A stretch of 64,000 bases of DNA from Zhengitettix transpicula (lineage: Eukaryota > Arthropoda > Insecta > Orthoptera > Tetrigidae). Below the pieces are notes generated by a model. The model searched no databases. It had not been told where the DNA came from and saw only the letters and a list, made by a program, of their open reading frames with translations. Location: positions 4,834,001 to 4,898,000 of the forward strand of contig CM073590.1 of assembly GCA_037074705.1 (NCBI GenBank). Reading direction: 5' to 3'. Shown here in pieces: positions 35,065-46,859 of this stretch; the stretch's first letter is position 1; each line of letters opens with the position of its first letter. The position numbers and the translations under genes were made by a program.

Positions 35065-35240
35065 AACTCCTATTGGTGGGGGTGGAAGGATGTGTAATTT
35101 ACAAAATATAGGATAACGGCATATATTGGCGACGAATAAATAATTTACGTGGTCTTTCGGATTCATAATGTGTCTCTTTCGATATTTTCAGTGAAAAATT
35201 ATATCCGCTAACGGCATAAAGGACAGCTCGAGAGGTGGGG
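35065..35240 (+). repeat. Dispersed direct repeat G, copy 1
   Basis: About 170 bases repeated at 37515-37680 in the same orientation. Both share GGAAGGATGTG, then AACGGCATATATTGGC (with GACGAATAAATAATTTA) and TCGATATTTTCAGTGAAAAA. No protein is recognised. Confidence 0.75.
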
Positions 35241-37514
35241 TGAAAGGAGCTGATAAAAATTTCGTTAACGACCAACGTTGGTGTCGAATTCGGTGTTATG
35301 GTCGTCACTGGGTTTAATTAAAATATTCCAGCAGAGTAAGTTAATGTTTAGTCTCTAGGAACACGGGTGGTAGGGGATATGCGTCTGGCAAACAACTGGA
35401 TCCCACTTTTAATACAGACTTTTATATTATATAATTTTGTATTTTATTATTTGCAGTATCCTAATCGATTGTGTAAGTAAAACGTGTGGTTTTAAAGCCC
35501 CGGACTAATCGAATAGAATTTTACTTGTATTCTTACAGATGATTGTCGAAATAACTAAATTGCATGTTAAGAGGTCCTGAAATTGACAGGATTTGGAGTT
35601 GAAAACAGTAAATAAGGATAATCACGTGTTTATAAGAATAGGATTTCGAGACACTAGTTTAGAAGCAGCTTTTCTAGAAAATATTAAACTATTTAAATTT
35701 TTAAATTCCTTGTTAATTTAAAACATGTTAAAGGATGGAACTTCATAGTTGTAATAGTAGTATTTTTACACTTTGACATAATAGAAATTTTGTATAAAGC
35801 CAATGTATGTAAAAAAAAATCAAGGATTTAGTGTAAGCTCTAAATGAGTAGTTAATCAAACGAGAAAAAAATATGAACAGCATCATGACAAATATATGAC
35901 AAAGAAAAATTCGTAAAAGACCTGTGGATAAAAATATAGAACGTTACAATAATTAAAAATGGGATTTTGTGCTACAGTAAAAGTAACTACGCATATTAGG
36001 AAAATATAAGATCATTTAAAGTTGTTTGTGTGATCGTCACTGTCAGACAAGAGATTTACAGGTCACTGACACAAGTTGTATACTCTACACACATTGTAAT
36101 GGAAGAAAACCCAGTTTAATTTCTCTTGAGTCGGCACAAAAAAGTATGCACTCAACCAACACGCTTGATAATAAATCACCTGTAGTGATATGACAAATCA
36201 AAGTACCAGAGAATAAATGCCAAATTTCCTATTACGTGGAAAGTGTATATCGGTGGCGCGTGAAATTGTCTATTGTTGATATAAGGTATTAATTAATCCA
36301 CTAATACAGGCATAGGGAAGGTGTCAATATGGACAGGCAAGAGACCAACGCCACAAAACAAACACAAGCGGTCAATACCATTAGCAGGGATCACTGGGAT
36401 AGACGACGAGCAGGATCGTTCTAATTGATCATTTTTGTGAAAATAGCCAGTGTTCCAATACTATTTCTTGAGAACATTTCCTTCTTAAATTATTTTAGTG
36501 TTAGACTCTAATGCGATTTTAAGCATTTTAAAATGAAATATTGATAATTATTTCAAATACAAAATCATTTTGTAATCTATTACTAAGACTTTCATTGCGT
36601 AATAACTACTTAAATATTCCTTAATTAGAAGTACAAATTTATACTAAAATAACTTCCTGTAAAGATCAGTAAAGTTATTCAAGATAGTAAAAACTTTGCG
36701 TAATATTTTTTATAATCTATGTAAATAAAATAATCATTTTTCTGTGTATTGATTAGAGTCGTGATTTTAGTATATGCATATATTTTATTAATTATTAATC
36801 AGAAAACAATAGAATATAAATTTCTGACTTAATTTGTTCCCTTTTCATAATAAAACTTTTAGACTGATATCTATTAAACATATTGTAGTTGATATAGTGG
36901 TTCTTAGCGCTTTAAAATAATCGTTCTTCTAAACCTTTGTAATGTTTATTTTTTTTATAAGAAAACGGTCGAGCCGATTTCGATTAAAATTACGACATTT
37001 TTTATTAATATCAATCAGCCGTATTGAGGCTAAATAACGAACTTTCCAAAACTATTTTATTTACTTCTTCGGTGAGTTTTTTTAGCGTTTATGAAATCCG
37101 GTCTGAACTGCAGTAAATAATTTTGAGGCCTTTTCTACAATTTCATTCACAATTTAAAAACAGTAAAACTTAAAATTTACTCAATTTAACTTTTGTTTTC
37201 AGGTTAAGTATTGGTAGAAAATCAAAATATTTGTAGCCAACAGTAAGAAAGAAGTTTCATGCACAAAAATACTAAAAATGAGCGAAAGTAACGTGCAAAT
37301 TAAAAGGATAGATCCACACCCCATTCCATTATAAGTATTGTCTGTAGACTTGTATTAGTACGAAATGCAAACCCTAAGGTTAAAAATGTGGAAGTACGAT
37401 GACCCTGTTACAATTTATAAACTATTAATTATATTACTATGTTTCGAAAAATACTTTTGTATTGAATGCGGGGTACGCACGAGCTTTTGGAAGTACATAA
37501 ATACTTGTAATACT
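35241..37514. other. Intergenic, nothing recognised
   Basis: AT-rich; no gene, and no repeat shared with the rest of the window, was seen. Confidence 0.45.
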
Positions 37515-37680
37515 CCTAATGATGAGGATGGAAGGATGTGAAATTTACAATATACAATAACGGCATATATTGGCTACGAATAAATAATTTATTGGGTGTT
37601 TCGGATTCATAACGTCTCTCTCGATATTTTCAGTGAAAAATTTAATCCGCTACCGGCATAAGGACAGCTCTAGGGGTTAA
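37515..37680 (+). repeat. Dispersed direct repeat G, copy 2
   Basis: Second copy of the 35065-35240 sequence, about 85-90% similar by eye, with a few small deletions. Confidence 0.75.
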
Positions 37681-37693
37681 TCTTACATTGTAT

Positions 37694-37760
37694 ATAAAAA
37701 CACTTAAAAATCCCAAAATCAGTCAGTTCAAAATTTGTGGAGAAGAACTGTTATGACACA
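37694..37760 (+). repeat. Direct repeat K, copy 1
   Basis: About 65 bases (AAACACTTAAAAATCCC ... CAAAATTTGTGGAGAA ... CTGTTATGAC) that recur at 38255-38323 in the same orientation. Confidence 0.7.
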
Positions 37761-38254
37761 TTTCAAATTAGATCATGTGTATTGGATAACTTTTTGTATA
37801 AATGGTTTCGCTGCGGGCCTTCCCAATTACTTCGTAACTATCTTCATCTGATTTCTCTTCTCATCCAAATAGAAAAAAAAACACTAATTAGCAAATCTGA
37901 ATAGTCATGCAGTAAGTTCTTTTCCTAGAAGAAAGGAAACGAAACCCAGACAGGCGTTGCAACCAGTGCACTGAAGTTACCGTACCTTGCAAAACTATCA
38001 AGATTTGCAATTAAATTGCATTGATGTCTTAGCTATGCGGAAGTAGTAAGTGTTATATCCAATTATTATACACTGCTTCATAATATTCTAGTTTTTTTTT
38101 TGTAAATTACAATAAATTAGTTTCGGTTTCATTTATTTTTGTTTTGATATATGTACTTAGTAAGAGGTAGATTAGCTATTCTCAAGTCACAATTATTTAT
38201 TACATATACTATTTTGAGCTTTCAACTTAATTAGCAGTTTTCATGCTAAATTTA

Positions 38255-38323
38255 AAATAAAAACACTTAAAAAATCCCCGTATCAGTCTGCTCAAAATTT
38301 GTGGAGAACTGTTATGACTCATA
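38255..38323 (+). repeat. Direct repeat K, copy 2
   Basis: Counterpart of 37694-37760. It lies just inside, on the minus strand, of the tRNA-Lys primer-binding site, so it may be leader sequence of the LTR element there. Confidence 0.65.
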
Positions 38324-38329
38324 CTACAC

Positions 38330-38330
<1 letters not shown>

Positions 38331-38398
<68 letters not shown>
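38331..38398. repeat. Compound (TC)n(TA)n microsatellite
   Basis: About 12 TC units (38331-38355) run straight into about 21 TA units (to 38398). Confidence 0.95.
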
Positions 38399-38400
<2 letters not shown>

Positions 38401-38453
38401 TAATAAGCAATAAGTAACACAATTAAATTTATTAAATGAAATTATTCGATTCT

Positions 38454-38471
38454 GCCCCACGTTGGGCGCCA
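38454..38471 (-). promoter_or_regulatory. Primer-binding site complementary to tRNA-Lys
   Basis: The minus strand reads TGGCGCCCAACGTGGGGC, 18 bases complementary to the 3' end including CCA of tRNA-Lys(1,2). That is the known primer site of several gypsy-group elements and retroviruses. It marks the inner border of a 5' LTR that lies at higher coordinates and reads leftward. Confidence 0.8.
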
Positions 38472-38900
38472 TTTTATGTAATAATCAAATTGTTAGTTAC
38501 TTATTGTAATCACGCCTTGATATCTTTGTGTGGTGTAGCGCATCTGTAGCACAAGGTATTCTTTGGAAAGTTGTTTATGTTTTGTCTCAGTCCGTCTTCT
38601 GTTTTTACATTGTTGCATGCTGCATTTATATCAGTCAATAAATCACTTCATAATAGCACATACGCAAGTTTAATTTTTTGTGAAAACAAATGGAAATACA
38701 GTTCTAACATTCAACATAAAATACAAATTATTAGATTAATTATTATGGTTAATTAAGCGATGAATTTATTTATTAAATTTTAAGAGAAAGGATTTTAAAT
38801 AATTACAGAATTTAAACATCAGAAAACAATTAATTTATTTAAAGTAATAACAAATTTTCTTACTGTGATTAATTTACATTTGTTTTCTTACTATAATAGC
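38472..38900 (-). mobile_element. LTR 3' part, minus orientation, next to the primer-binding site
   Basis: Its inner end, TTACATAAAA, abuts the primer-binding site. The segment 38756-38900 is the inverted counterpart of 39520-39700 at roughly 90% identity, so it is the 3' part of the same LTR family in the opposite direction. About 250 bases at 38500-38755 have no counterpart in the other arm and look like an insertion. No gag or pol follows on the left, so the element is a remnant. Confidence 0.6.
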
Positions 38901-38910
38901 AGTTTGGACA

Positions 38911-39042
38911 CAGATTTCGTCGAGTAAAGTCGCGGGCAGATTTCATCAAGCAAAGTCACAAGCAGAATATCAATAAGTAAAGTCGCAGAGAGTATTTCAT
39001 CAAGTAAAGACAGTTACAGAGTTTCGTCGAGTATCAGTAGAA
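38911..39042 (+). repeat. 26-28-bp tandem repeat, about five units
   Basis: Units share CAGATTTCATCAAGTAAAGT with substitutions and begin near 38911, 38937, 38963, 38991 and 39017. Confidence 0.8.
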
Positions 39043-39109
39043 CTCTGGAGAAGGAGTGGTCAACATTCTGATTTACCCTTAATCAGAACGAGAGCTTCAA
39101 TATTTGCTG

Positions 39110-39129
39110 GAGAGAGAGAGAGAGAGAGA
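39110..39129. repeat. (GA)n microsatellite
   Basis: About ten GA units within the R3 LTR-like repeat. Confidence 0.9.
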
Positions 39130-39700
39130 CTTAATGCAGAGGTCCACGGTGTTGTACGGAGTAATTGTGTCAGGTGAAAGATACAAAAGTTTTGGAAGAT
39201 GATTTGAAACAAATTAAATTCTGTGAACCGATAGCCTGTTATATGTGAATAATGTTTCAAAGAGCCCAAACGAATGCCTGGTACCAGTAAAGAAAATTTT
39301 AAGTAGAGAGAGAAACTTTATAAAATTTATTGTTAACGATAAATAAGGATAAGTCGTCAGATTTAGGATTCAAGTTTATTTATTATTTTAATTCTAAACA
39401 AGTTAAATGTAGTAAATTTTTGTTTGTTAATTTTTGAGAGTAGGGAAAGGTTTGCTCTTTGTTTAAAAGGCCCAGTTAACGACCCTGAGACAAGAGTAAA
39501 TAAGTTTGTAAAATAGTAATAACACGAATGTAAATTAATCTCAGCAAGAAAATTTGTTATTATTACTTTAAATAAATTAATTGTTTTCTGATGTTTAAAT
39601 TCTGTAATTATTTAAGATCCTTTCACTTAAAATTTAATAAACAATTTCATACTTTAATTAACTATAGTAACTCATTTAATTATTTGAATATTACATAAAA

Positions 39701-39718
39701 TGGCGTGCCAACGTGAGA
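39701..39718 (+). promoter_or_regulatory. Degenerate tRNA-Lys primer-binding site
   Basis: TGGCGTGCCAACGTGAGA differs from the site at 38454-38471 by one inserted base and a few substitutions, and has the same TTACATAAAA in front of it. Confidence 0.6.
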
Positions 39719-39757
39719 CTAATTAATTGTTAATTAATTAATTATTTGATTATTGCA

Positions 39758-39784
39758 ATATATATATATATATATATATATATA
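39758..39784. repeat. (AT)n microsatellite
   Basis: An uninterrupted AT run. Confidence 0.9.
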
Positions 39785-39893
39785 GTGCTTAATGCTAGCC
39801 GTGAAAATATTTCAGAATATAGTTCAAATTTCTCAAACATCTTGGTTTGTTTTTACTTTAATTTTGCGGATTGAACGGCTTTTTTTAAAAAAT

Positions 39894-40205
39894 TTTTAGA
39901 GTAACAGGCTACGTGAGGGTAATCCTTTAATAGCATAGGAAGGTATTTAAAAGGAGGGATGCGGACATTTGATACTTGTCCCACGCCCTTCCGATGGCGG
40001 GAGAGGAGTTTGATGTGGGAACGCAGCATTCCCTTCTCCGTGCCAGAAGCAAATTAGGAGGCTGCTGGCAGACTGTTATAATGGGAACAGCGAACAACCC
40101 TTACCGTATGTCCAATGTAATGCGAGAGGAAAATGCATCCCCAAGGTAGCCCTCTCGGTCTCTGCTGACAGGTTCTGCCTTCGAAAGACCAGCTACCACA
40201 GGTTT
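39894..40205 (-). mobile_element. Family A retroposon, copy A8 (internally deleted)
   Basis: It starts GAGTAACAGGCTACGTGAGG after a short T run. The region equivalent to about 150 bases in the middle (from the GGAAGGTAGCC block to the CATTGGGTACTTG block) is missing, and divergence from the other copies is higher. It extends to the region of the inverted CCTGCGAG motifs. Confidence 0.75.
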
Positions 40206-41597
40206 TGTTTAACGGCTAATCAATCCGAAAGCTGAAAATAATGTAAATTTAATACATAACTGCGAACCAAAATTGATTATTATCCCTTTTATAAACATCA
40301 ATTTTGTACCACATTTCTGATAAATAATAATTTAATATTTATATATTAATTAATATCTACTAAACATCCGACATTAGTTAAATACAAAATAAAATGTTAA
40401 AACGCGTTTCAGAAGTGCGGAGTAAATATTCGGGAAGTTATTTAAGGCACCCATACATTTTATATTTTCAATTTTTTATGCAGTTAATGTCAATAATAAA
40501 TTTAAGACATGTTTTATATACATAGATTTTCAGAAATGTGGTCAATCGCAATAAAAGAATTGTGTTGAATTTTAGATTTTTCTCATTATCAATAAAATTT
40601 TCGAAAATCTTATTAAAAATTAATTTGTTCGTGAGTTAATTTAATTATTGGTGAACGCAATAACAATCAAAGATTGTGTCAACAATATCCAAAAAGAAAA
40701 CCTTGGTATTTTCTATTTGTTTCTGCTTTTTCACGACGGATATATTTTCTTGAAGATATTTAACCTGTTATTACATCAACAATTTCTAATACGTCATTTG
40801 AAGATTGGGGTTTCAAAGCATAGTTGTTTTCGTAATTATATTCATTTCTTTGTTAGTGGAATATAATGTATTATAAAGAGTTACATTAAATAGAGTAATT
40901 AATTTGTACATCAGGAATTGTCTCATCGATAATTACCTGGGCACGCCAGTTAATTGGCAGTGTGCTTTGATGTCTCCACCATTGTTCGACCAAAATACCC
41001 ATGACACAACGACGTCATTACACATTAACTATTGCAATCTCCTGACTTTTGAGTCATTGTACTAGTGCATTTATAGTTTCCATTACTCGATTATGTCGTT
41101 TTACATAACATTAGTTGGTACGTTAAGCAAACTATTCACATATGCTAATTACAAAATCAGTACAAGTACATTTATGATATTTACAATGTTGTTGCTGACA
41201 TTGAAAATGAACAGAAGTCTGTTGAGTTAATTTCACACAAAGAATATTTGTACATAGGTACAAAAAAACTAATTTTCTTCCACGATCCGTGGAACTCATC
41301 AGACGATATAAAAAAGATATTAACACTATGAGGGCAAACAGGATATTTTATAGTGCAATAATAAACGTTTCTTATACTATTTGTATCGGTTTAAAAATTA
41401 ATAGACGAATAATTTGATTTAATTTTTAACATTTCCGACATTAATCTCGCATAATACTCTATTTCAGAATCTAATATTGTCATATTATTTCAATATTTTT
41501 GGATAACTTCATTCTTTTTTCACGAGATTTTTTAAATTATAAATATTCTCTTTCATGCAAGTTTTAATACCCTTGTAGTATATTCTCAGTCAGAAAT
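40206..41597. other. Intergenic, nothing recognised
   Basis: AT-rich; nothing identified. Confidence 0.45.
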
Positions 41598-41605
41598 TTG
41601 GCAGT

Positions 41606-41940
41606 TATTCCCATTGATATAGTCGGCCAGCTGCCTCCTAAACTGGTCGAGGCACGGAGAAGAGAATGCTGCGTCCCCCCAGCAAACTCCTCTCCCGCTA
41701 TCGGAAGGGCGTGGGACAAGTACCCAACCTACCTGATGCAGGTTTTTCTAGGGTTTTCCCTGCATTTCTTTAGGCGAATGCCGGGTAGGATCCTTAAACT
41801 ATAGCCCGGGGGCCCTAGTTAACCCTTGGCTACCTTCCTCTACTCTTCCGCATCCTCCCTTTCAAATCCCTTCCTATGCTAATAAATGGGAGTTACCCAT
41901 CGTGGATTACCCTCATGTAGCCTGTTGCCCTAAAAAAAAA
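41606..41940 (+). mobile_element. Family A retroposon, copy A9
   Basis: A well-preserved 3' part of about 330 bases in plus orientation, ending GCCTGTTGCCCTAAAAAAAA. The 8-base TTGGCAGT at 41598-41605 is repeated at 41941-41948, so the insertion boundaries are defined. It is 5'-truncated at the time of insertion, as is usual for target-primed retroposition. Confidence 0.85.
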
Positions 41941-41948
41941 TTGGCAGT

Positions 41949-42659
41949 GTTTACACGAAATTATATATATTACATTATACTTACTTAAATTCATGATAGA
42001 ATCTTTGCAGGTTTTTATGTTAAAGGATAAAGGTGGTTTTATATGATACCAATGTTGTTGTGCAATTTAAGTAATTCGATTAATTTAAAAAAATTTCTTT
42101 ATGAATGGAAGTATAGTAAAAATTGAACAGTAGCCCTTATGGGGAAGTTGCTTTGAAACAGAGACATCCAATTACAAAATAATTGGTTTATCAAACTCAA
42201 GTTTCAGAACGGGTTCTTAATTTTCATTCGCACTATCCATTAATTCAAAAACGTATTATGGTCTATATTTTGAAAGACAAAGGGAGGAGGAGTGTAGTCT
42301 TCCACATTCTATTTTTCAATAATAACTTAAAACTAGTTTTTAGACATTTTGATGGCTAATTTGTATCCGGTAGATTTTATCGAAAAATATATCAAGACAA
42401 GGCTGCGAAAAATCAAATATACTAACAACTTAACCATAATGACTACATTTTCAAATTTTAACATTCTTCCATTCAGAAAGACCATATATTTTTAATGAAT
42501 TTAATTATTTAAATTGCAACACGGATATAATATAAAAACAACTATTTTTACCATTTATTACACAACAACACACAAAACCTGTACCTTCTTCTGGAAGGCT
42601 TCTACGTAAATGGTCAAGTGTTTTAAAGAATATGTAAGGTGGACTTGTCACTGGAGAAG
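41949..42659. other. Intergenic, nothing recognised
   Basis: AT-rich; nothing identified. Confidence 0.45.
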
Positions 42660-42770
42660 ATCTCTTAACGTAAAAGATCAGATTAGATAATATTTATTAG
42701 TTCATTTAGTCATCGGCTGAGAAATTAGGGAATATAAAATTGAAGTTACTTACAAATGTATGAATGAGAT
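42660..42770 (-). mobile_element. CR1/L2-type LINE 3' end fragment, decayed
   Basis: On the minus strand it parallels 32905-32800: CATTTGTAAGTAAC, then CCCTAATTTCTCAGCCGATG and ACTAATAAATATTATCTAATC. The stem of the tail hairpin is no longer intact. Confidence 0.55.
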
Positions 42771-44224
42771 ATACATCAATACTCTAGATGTTTAAGACTA
42801 TACATGTATAGTGATATGAATAATTGTAAGTGTAAATATTTGAAATTAAGTGAAATAGGACCAGGGAGATTATTAGGAATATTACATACGTAAATAAGAG
42901 AGAATATGTTAGGATTACAGAACATTATTCAAGTAAAACATCTTAAATATACAGTAAGGAATAAGAAAATAATTGTAAGCTGAACTTTACTTCACAACTA
43001 GCTTTAAAAGTTTTACAAAAATAACATTGCACTGCACAAATAACAATCCCATTTATGTATCATCTTCTTGTATTGGTGATTCAAAGTTTTGTGGCCTCCG
43101 GAAGAATTTATCGTCTCGTGCGGACGACATTAGCATAAAGCGTAACTACCAAGTTCTTATGCGAACTCATTATTGTAATATTCTGATTGCTAAGAAAATA
43201 ATTTTAAAAATATAAATAAAACATAATTAATATAAAAAAACTGCAAATTTTATATCAAGAATTAAGGTAAGCACATGGTAATATATAAATTTCTTGTAAA
43301 ACCTATATAGTTTGTTACGTAGGACCAACAAAAAGGGAATTCAAACTGCCTGAAATAACATATTTCAAATTTAAAACAATCTTGTAACAAACATTTAGTT
43401 CTCAGTAAGAATGTTAAACCACAGTTTTTACATAAGATTTGCTTTTTCCATTATACCTCGAAAGAGGAAATAAAACAGATACATAATTATACACTATGTC
43501 TTAATGAATTCGACACTCATTAAAATAACATTGTTGTTATGGCCTTCGTGCAGCAACGAGATCTTCAACCGTCGATTCACGTCGTACATGTAACAAAAAC
43601 ACAGAACGGTAGTAAAATTAATTAAATTGATATGATCTATATTTACTTAATTATTACAGCATTACATTGAGCTATTAGTGTATTTAATAATGTACTAAGA
43701 TCTTTCGAGGAACTCGCTCCATTAATTAACAAGTGATTATAAATAAATTCTTAGTTTTTAAGTTTCTTATATTATTTGGAATAGTGTAACAGAATTAGAT
43801 TTTGAAATGTCCGAAATGTTACACATTAAATCCATTGTTCATTTATTAATGTTAAAACCGTTACACATACATACAAATTACTTCGGAGGCTGGTTAGTAA
43901 ATTCGTCAATAGCCGCCATACCACAAGGATTACATTCCTAATTCTAATAGGAAACACGTCCTATAGTAAAAATAAGTGTGTTAAACTTTGAAAACATTAC
44001 AATACGCACTACGCGTTTCTCACTGACGCAGCGCGAGCAGTGTTCCAGAGCCTTGTAACATGTTATGAGGATTTCAGCGTATGCTTGAAATACTTACGCT
44101 TTTTGGGTGCACAAATGAATACTTTTGTCATAGCTCCATTCCCGAGTCTTCAATAATTAATTAATCGTGAAAAATAGTCAAAATAAGAAAAGTAGTTAGT
44201 GGACCTATAAAGGGAATTTGTACC
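42771..44224. other. Intergenic, nothing recognised
   Basis: AT-rich; the short frame at 43027-43215 shows no recognisable domain. Confidence 0.45.
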
Positions 44225-44425
44225 TCATTTGCTGATGTGGGCCGCAGACAATAGCCATTCTATCTGGACCCGTGACCAGCACAATCTCAATGCGGTTTTC
44301 TTTGCTTCTTTTCGGAACCTTTCATGATCGTGGGCGTCGGCAAGGTGAAAGCAGCCGTGTCTGCGCGCCGTCTCGCATCGTGAGCAAGAAATGTCCAGAT
44401 CTGGGCCCTGCACGGGTGACGTCAT
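44225..44425 (-). other. GC-richer open stretch, possible exon or old repeat
   Basis: On the minus strand a frame of 66 codons contains a Cys/His cluster (SCSRCE...HGCFHLADAHDH). A CGTGCAG at 44416-44410 could be an acceptor and ATGAGGTAC near 44221 a donor. No partner exon or known family was found, so this is only a candidate. Confidence 0.2.
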
Positions 44426-44619
44426 TCATATCCCTTACCTCATAACCAAGGTATGGCCATAACTAACCAGCGTGAACACAAGACTGCTATGTATCTAAAT
44501 GAATTTTGATTCGCAGATCGTAACAAAAGTGTATTTTAACCGAAGAACTCCAATAAAATACAAAAATATAAATATCTTTTTAAAGTAAAACGCTACAAAA
44601 TTTAAAATTATTTCCACAC

Positions 44620-46414
44620 CACAGCTTGGTCTCATTAGAGATAAATCCAAAAACACAGCTTCATTAGACTTTGTTCAGCATATTCATGATGCACTCGATG
44701 AAAGTGGCTGTAATTTTTGCTGACCTTTCCTAAGCGTTTGATTTAATAGATCATGATATTTTACTCCGAAAATTAGTTTTCTATGGAATCAGATGAGTTC
44801 CCCTTTCTTTATTGCGATCTTACTTGCAATATAGGCGCCAAAAGTCACGATTGTAATGTAGTGGTAGGTTTTTAAATGATGAAGTAAAGGATATTTTACA
44901 GAATTTATTAATTAATTATCTGAACATGGAAAAAAAATAAAAAAAATACAGTGTTCAGTTAACCTGACAAAACAATCTGATCCCTTAATCTCAGTTAAAC
45001 ATGGTCTACGGTCATTCCCCCAGGCGCGTCAGGGATTGAGATACTTGGCAGTTACCTTCGTTGATGTCTGGCCGTTATCGTGTGGCACCCTCGATCTCTC
45101 GAAACTGCAAGCGTCATCTCGAAAATGCAAGTTGGGCGACGGTTTGTCCCTCTGTGTCTCTACTTTTCTTTTTTAGGCCCCTCGCTGGATGTCAAAAATC
45201 GATCCGTCTCGATCATCTTTGGATCGATCTTTCCTGAACCAAGAAATGTCATTGGTTCAGTCAGTCACGTGTTAATTCAAATTTCAGGGATTTTCAGCGA
45301 ACGTTTCCCTCGGTAACTTGCGAGGGTCAAAATCATACGTGTCCAATTGCAGACTGAAGGGATTATCTCCCCGTCTTGGCGGCGCCTGCTCAAATTCCAA
45401 CTCACCAAGCTCTCAACCCTTGCTAATATCTAATTATATTAAAATGAAACATATATATATATATGAATAATAAAACTATCGCGCTACAGTAAACTAGTAT
45501 CTGTCAGAATGGGAAAGAATTACCTGCGGTGTCCCTCTAGGCTCAATTTTGTGACCCTTACTTTTCATCATATACATTAACGATTTACTGAATTATTTAG
45601 ATCCCTTAAAATCAGTTTTTTACGCTCACGTAATTTGGTAATCACGGAAAGCGACTCGGAAACGTTGCGTGAGCCGTTTGAATCTATGATTCAATGAAAA
45701 TGAGATTTTCTCTTAATCTAGTGAAAACTAAAATCTTTACCTTCACTTCAAACACAAACTGTTTCAATCCTAATTCGGAAAACATTTCGGAGCATGCATC
45801 TTTTTTTGGACTTTTGATAGCCAATAAATTGAAATGGAATCACCACATAAATAAATTCTCGAGCAAACTTAGTAAAAATTGCTTCACATTATGAATGTTT
45901 GCTCGGGAAAGCGATATATCTATATTTAAAACGATATACCATGCCTATTTTCATTCCGTCATGTTCTACGGTTTAGCAAACTGGAGGCGTCACATCACGC
46001 GTTTCAAATTTATAAACTACAAAAGCGGGCGAATCATATCTGATGCGGATTGGAATGCATTTATTTCGTAAACTTTCCCTTGTAAGTATATTCTAGAAAT
46101 TTTCAAGTTTGCCCTGAGAAACATTAATTCATATGCCCTAATCGGAGCAAATCATTCGTACAGCACAAGAAGTCGGTACGAACTCCCCATTAAAAAACAT
46201 CGCCTAAGCCTTTTTGAATTAAGCATTCGTTATTCAGGGATTAATCTATACAATAGTCTTCAGCACGAAATAAAAACTTTAAATAGACAAAATTTATTTA
46301 TATATAGTGTTTATTTTTTTGAGTTTGTACTTGTAATATTTTATTTTTTTCTTGTGTCGTATCCTATTTCCTCCACCGAAGACTAATGGAAAGAATAATA
46401 AATCTAAATCTACA
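44620..46414 (+). mobile_element. Decayed CR1/L2-group LINE
   Basis: Part one (44630-44870) keeps VAVIFADLS-AFDLIDHDILL. Part two (45497-46414) keeps YLSEWERITCGVPLGSIL, LLFIIYINDLLNYLDPLKSV, NKLKWNHHINKFSSKLSK and HRLSLFELSIRYSGINLYNS. It ends in the family tail CCTATTTCCTCC...ACTAATGG...AATAAATCTAAATCTA. These pieces parallel the intact frame at 54120-56024 closely but contain stops and frameshifts. Foreign sequence of about 600 bases (44880-45490), including a GC-rich part at 45000-45420, separates the two parts. Confidence 0.8.
44885..45490. other. Insertion inside the decayed LINE, unidentified
   Basis: Sequence without LINE similarity between two LINE parts. Its middle (45000-45420) is GC-richer than the flanks and includes one 78-codon frame (45080-45316) of no recognisable family. 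A short AT run lies at 45442-45459. It is probably another transposon or a solo LTR, but I could not define its ends. Confidence 0.4.
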
Positions 46415-46478
46415 TGAAGGTAATACAAGTGGTGGAAACTCTCTGTTAGTAGCATAGGGAGGTATTTGAAAGAGGCAA
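46415..46478 (-). mobile_element. Family A fragment, strongly decayed
   Basis: CATGAAGGTAATACAAGTGG and AGCATAGGGAGGTATTTGAA match the 3' end of family A with many changes. It directly follows the tail of the LINE ending at 46414. Confidence 0.6.
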
Positions 46479-46607
46479 TCTCAATATACCGATATTTGTA
46501 TATACATCCAAATAAATGTATATGTTACCAATCTTGAAGTGAATCCGGTTTCTTCGGAAACGTCTGTAGCTTAACACGATCCGTTCAGGACGAGATGTTT
46601 ATTTTTA

Positions 46608-46849
46608 GGGCAACAGGCTACATGAGGGTAATCCACGTTAGGCAACTCCCCTTTAATAGCATAGGAAGGGATTTGAAAGGGGGAATGCGGAAGGGTAGAA
46701 GAAGGTAGCCAAGGGTTACTAGGGCCCCCGGGCTATATTTTAAGGATCTTACCCGGCATTCGCCTAAAGAAATGCAGGGAAAACCCTAGGAAAACCTGCA
46801 TCAGGTAGGTCGGGCATTGGGTACTTGTCACACGCCCTTCCGATAGCGT
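46608..46849 (-). mobile_element. Family A retroposon, copy A10 (5'-truncated)
   Basis: About 240 bases from the poly(T) side to CGCCCTTCCGATAGCG. The 10-base TTTATTTTTA occurs on both sides (46598-46607 and 46850-46859), consistent with a target duplication, although its low complexity makes this less secure. Confidence 0.8.
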
Positions 46850-46859
46850 TTTATTTTTA

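Larger units (their letters stand above)
38890..39695 (+). mobile_element. LTR-like repeat, copy R3, plus orientation
   Basis: This contains a 26-28-bp minisatellite (38911-39042), a GA run (39110-39129), the conserved motif GGCCCAGTTAACGACCCTGA (39469-39488) and the terminal ATTACA before a degenerate primer-binding site at 39701-39718. The last 180 bases are inverted relative to the arm at 38756-38900. The 5' border is not certain. Confidence 0.55.
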
